Shown piece after piece: positions 14,401 to 16,210 of a DNA stretch of 16,210 nucleotides. Every line of letters begins with the position of its first letter. Position 1 is the first letter of the stretch. The DNA lies in assembly GCA_035347995.1 (NCBI GenBank), contig DAOPQD010000071.1, forward strand, positions 1-16,210, in the 5' to 3' direction. Origin of the DNA: JAAZNO01 sp012798275 (lineage in GTDB: Bacteria > Chloroflexota > Anaerolineae > B4-G1 > SLSP01). Under the pieces are notes generated by a model. That model was not told the origin of the DNA and ran no database searches. It saw only the letters and a program-made list of their open reading frames with translations. A program made the position numbers and the translations under genes.

Positions 14401-16158
14401 AGCGGCATTATGGATGATGGGAGAAGCAGTGAGGGTCGCGGTGTAAACATTGACGTCGCTGTCCACCAACCAGGCGCGCAACAGCTCCGCGTTGTCATAG
14501 GTGACGTGCGTGCCGGGCATGCCCAGATCGGTGGCATAGGTCTGCGAGCCAGTAGCGGCAGTATTGGCGATGATCACGCCGCCGGCGCCTGCCGCCCGCA
14601 CATGCGCGGCCTTATCCACCAGATAGTAGATCCCCCGATCGCAGACGACGATTTCGCCGTGCCAGGTACCAGGGGAGAAGGGATTGGTGGGGTTATCCTG
14701 GGGACCCAGGCCGCACAGAGCATTGCCATAATCAGCGGCGTAGACGATCCGCGCCCGGTACTCCCCGGAGACGCCCGTGCCGGGCATGTCCGCCGGCGGG
14801 GTTCCGCCTGCCATATCCACCACGCCATTCGGCCCAAAGCCACGATCGTGCGTGCCGTTAGCCACGGTGGTCATCCAGGGAGAGTTGCCGGGCGACCCGA
14901 CTGTACCCGCGCCGGGGCCCTCATTGCCCGCCGAGGTGGCGACGAAGACCCCCGCATCGCGCGCCGCCAGGTACGCCAACGAATCGGGATCGCTCCAGGG
15001 GTCATAGGGCCCGCCGCCGATAGAGTAGTTGATCACGTCCACACCGTCGGCCACCGCATCCTCAATGGCCGCCAGGATGGAGTCGCCCTGGCATCCTGAG
15101 CCCGTGCAGACGTCGTAGGCAATGATGTTGGCGTGCGGCGCCATGCCAGACATGCGAACAAATTCCACGCCAGCAGCCAGGGTGGGGGAGAAAATGACGT
15201 TGCCGGCCGTGGTGCTGGCTGTGTGGCTGCCGTGAGAATTGTCATCCTCAGGGTTACCGCCGGAGCTGGGATAGCTGTAGACGCCGATCAGCTTGTCGTT
15301 ACAGACCAGACTGGGATCGTAGTTCGGGTGTGAGGGATTGCACCAGCCGGTGTAGGTGCCGGCGCCCAGGGGATTGGTGTGATTGTAGCCATCGTCGCCG
15401 ACGTCGGCAAACGAGGGATGATCCATGTTGATGCCGGTGTCAATGATGCCGACGATGATTCCCTCACCCATGGTGCCGGGCAGCCCGCCGGTGTTCGAGC
15501 CGTCCCAGATCCCCACCGCATCGAGATACTGAGGGCTGGTGTCGGTCTGAATGGTGCGCGTGTAGTTACGCACGACGCGCAGCACGCCGGGCAGTTGCGC
15601 TATCTTCGCAGCCTCTTCGGGGGTCAGCGTGAGCGCCAGGCCATTGTAGGCGTAGCGATAGGTGTGTTGCACCTTGACAGAGCGCCCCAACGTCTGTTCC
15701 AGGCGTGTCAGGAACTGAGTTTGCTGTTCGGCCAGGTAGTTCAAGTATGCCTTGCTGGCAGCGCTTTGAACATCCAGTTTGACGGCGCCGGTCGCAGCGG
15801 GGCTGGTAGGCTGTAAGCCGCGCACGCCGCCGCGATAGCTGGCCAGGGGCTCGCCTTCCAGTTGGATGATGTAGAGAGCCGGGCCCTGGGCGTCTTTCAC
15901 CTCGTACAAGACCTCTCCCGGTTTTGGAGCAGGCGTATGGAGTGTCACATCGCTCACCGCGACCGGCTCCAGGCGCAGATCCTTGCTATGATCGCGTCCC
16001 ACAGGGAGAGACAGAGGAGGCGTAGGGGGCATGTCCTGCGCCTCCGCCATCGCCGGCACCGCCGGGGACGGCGCCGCTGCGACCGAGATGCCAGCAGTGC
16101 TCAGCATCATCGAGAGCAGCACCCACAAACCAAACCATCGCCAAGTTTTAGATTTCAT
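11449..16158 (-). CDS. Secreted, membrane-anchored S8 (subtilisin-like) serine protease, multidomain
   Basis: 1569 aa. Signal peptide 1-29 (KTWRWFGLWVLLSMMLS..VAAA). An I9-type propeptide spans ~93-200. The S8 catalytic domain is ~208-700, with Asp240 in GIIDTGINMDHPSF, His309 in NSHGSHTA, oxyanion Asn412 in TSAGNEGP, and Ser635 in SGTSMASPHVAG. A PA domain (~465-577, VVCDRG..AAGAGGVIIAN) is inserted between His and Ser. Then come an Fn3-like domain (~735-820), a PPC-like beta domain (~885-972), DUF11-like segments (~1040-1110 and ~1335-1366) and a GEVED domain (~1385-1530, WFDWNGDGDF and GEVEDYAW). A final TM helix (~1548-1565) ends in RRRR, with no LPxTG. It is likely displayed on the cell surface for extracellular protein degradation. 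The ATG has AAGGAGGG upstream. It appears monocistronic, with its own terminator. Confidence 0.93.
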   Translation of the reverse strand: MKSKTWRWFGLWVLLSMMLSTAGISVAAAPSPAVPAMAEAQDMPPTPPLSLPVGRDHSKDLRLEPVAVSDVTLHTPAPKPGEVLYEVKDAQGPALYIIQLEGEPLASYRGGVRGLQPTSPAATGAVKLDVQSAASKAYLNYLAEQQTQFLTRLEQTLGRSVKVQHTYRYAYNGLALTLTPEEAAKIAQLPGVLRVVRNYTRTIQTDTSPQYLDAVGIWDGSNTGGLPGTMGEGIIVGIIDTGINMDHPSFADVGDDGYNHTNPLGAGTYTGWCNPSHPNYDPSLVCNDKLIGVYSYPSSGGNPEDDNSHGSHTASTTAGNVIFSPTLAAGVEFVRMSGMAPHANIIAYDVCTGSGCQGDSILAAIEDAVADGVDVINYSIGGGPYDPWSDPDSLAYLAARDAGVFVATSAGNEGPGAGTVGSPGNSPWMTTVANGTHDRGFGPNGVVDMAGGTPPADMPGTGVSGEYRARIVYAADYGNALCGLGPQDNPTNPFSPGTWHGEIVVCDRGIYYLVDKAAHVRAAGAGGVIIANTAATGSQTYATDLGMPGTHVTYDNAELLRAWLVDSDVNVYTATLTASPIIHNAAWGDVMNDSSSRGPNVNANVLKPDIMAPGTNILAAYAGDADAFGLMSGTSMASPHVAGAAALIRAVHPDWTPAEVQSALMLTSWTSNLLKEDEATPADPFDVGAGRLDLTGAALAGLVLDETTTHYEDADPAVGGDPTTLNLASLANASCLQQCSWERTFRNTTDEVITWTVSFTGDIALAANPASFTVAADGTQLVEFTADVSGETDGEWLFGTVILTPDDGSPVLHLPVAVVPTSGVLPDLVEVHTRRNAGSQMIEGLQAIEILTLTVESFGLTPADLYDFSLLQDPTNGDPYDDLSQVYYDFFTVPTGAKRFVAEITASEAPDVDLFVLYDVGGGSFAEVCVSSTPSWSEYCNLNDPDAGTYLVVVQNWQGSADQPDAITLAVGIVPGTDAGNMVLEGPDSVPLMEPFDLQLFWDEPAMVAGDRWYGAFSLGSAPGNEGDIGVIPVNLIRHEDDVTKTASTDTAAFSDTVTYTLTVQPNVTPVDLTYWLTDTLPTGLTYVPGSASATAGVVNVTGNMLTWSGTMYAPTPQYLMTTSLDNAACAVPSANSGAYLNLQAFGISANSAIFGDTQWYGAFATGDPFTYWGSAYTGMDFTDDGMAFFDSTPGTTPWINEDIPNPADPNNLLAMFWNDWEIIYDGPANRGVSLATLGGTTGGAVIEYDDVQPWGDSTQTLDFEVFAWRTADPTLGDPDLVFAYDNIALDTPIPYGTIGIENATGTAGLKYAFDDAALDTLQNGMAICFDWYIPTTDPVLITYQATVNAEATVSPLTNVVTHNTDNPGSLPAETQWDLNLLAADYSDDSVYGVAWHTPPHTVWLGTGVTDESVPSDDTDDGVRRASGEYWTPDATVHLTVTMGSNVVRATGFLAAWFDWNGDGDFGDLGELGFQDSIVTGDNSLAITIPSVYTTGAPVNARFRLYPTGGTPEPTGGVSDGEVEDYAWQFTPSAITLAALTAGPSVQWGGLALLSVLGLGFVVWWRRRR

Positions 16159-16207
16159 AGTAACCCTCCTTCAAAAATGGCCCCGAATGAACACGAATTT
16201 CACGAAT
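16159..16207 (-). promoter_or_regulatory. Repeat leader and RBS of the S8 protease gene
   Basis: On the minus strand positions 16207-16174 repeat exactly the 34 nt at 14-47, followed by TGAAGGAGGGTTACT and the ATG. Its distance to the Shine-Dalgarno is nearly the same as in the DUF362 leader. Any promoter lies beyond the window. Confidence 0.6.
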
Positions 16208-16210
16208 CAG

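Noticed and set aside
11956..15099. Long plus-strand open frames (11956-12942 and 13663-15099) opposite the S8 protease
   Set aside because: They are antisense to catalytic and beta-domain sequence with clear motifs. The translations are Arg/Gly/Ala/His-rich without recognisable domains or ribosome binding sites.

Overview
The window looks like a piece of a G+C-rich bacterial chromosome, probably Chloroflexota (Anaerolineae- or Caldilinea-like). That placement is inference. It rests on the Pro/Thr-rich linkers, the zinc-ribbon/propeller membrane protein, the large S8 protease with DUF11- and GEVED-type domains, and short periodic repeats just in front of ribosome binding sites. I see no rRNA, tRNA, CRISPR array, IS transposase or phage gene.

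Layout. (1) 1-3903, plus strand: a two-gene unit. The first gene is a DUF362 protein split by a 528-residue intein; 26 bp later comes a PrsW-type membrane protease homologue. (2) 3904-9074: a block bounded by two inverted copies (3995-4342 and 8493-8840) of a ~348-bp repeat with three near-perfect hairpins. The genes inside converge: a 65-aa helical protein and mannose-6-phosphate isomerase (manA) on plus; a DUF1232 protein, bifunctional ftcD and rlmH on minus. (3) 9075-11268, plus strand: a zinc-ribbon/TM/beta-propeller protein and an HD-domain hydrolase, separated by an 8-nt periodic repeat. (4) 11449-16158, minus strand: a 1569-aa secreted S8 protease with a strong intrinsic terminator at its 3' end.

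How parts fit. DUF1232-ftcD-rlmH is one operon, with a TTGA stop/start overlap between the first two genes and a 33-bp gap before rlmH. The 65-aa gene and manA are 48 bp apart and probably co-transcribed. FtcD belongs to histidine/folate one-carbon metabolism, ManA to hexose-phosphate interconversion, RlmH to ribosome modification. I see no pathway joining them, so the block looks housekeeping in content.

The most unusual content is outside ordinary gene function. The intein sits inside the most conserved DUF362 motif, and its homing endonuclease appears catalytically dead. The three-hairpin repeat shows compensatory changes between copies. The DUF362 and protease genes, at opposite ends of the window, share a 34-nt identical leader just before their Shine-Dalgarno sites. 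Repeat-rich leaders of related type precede three other genes.
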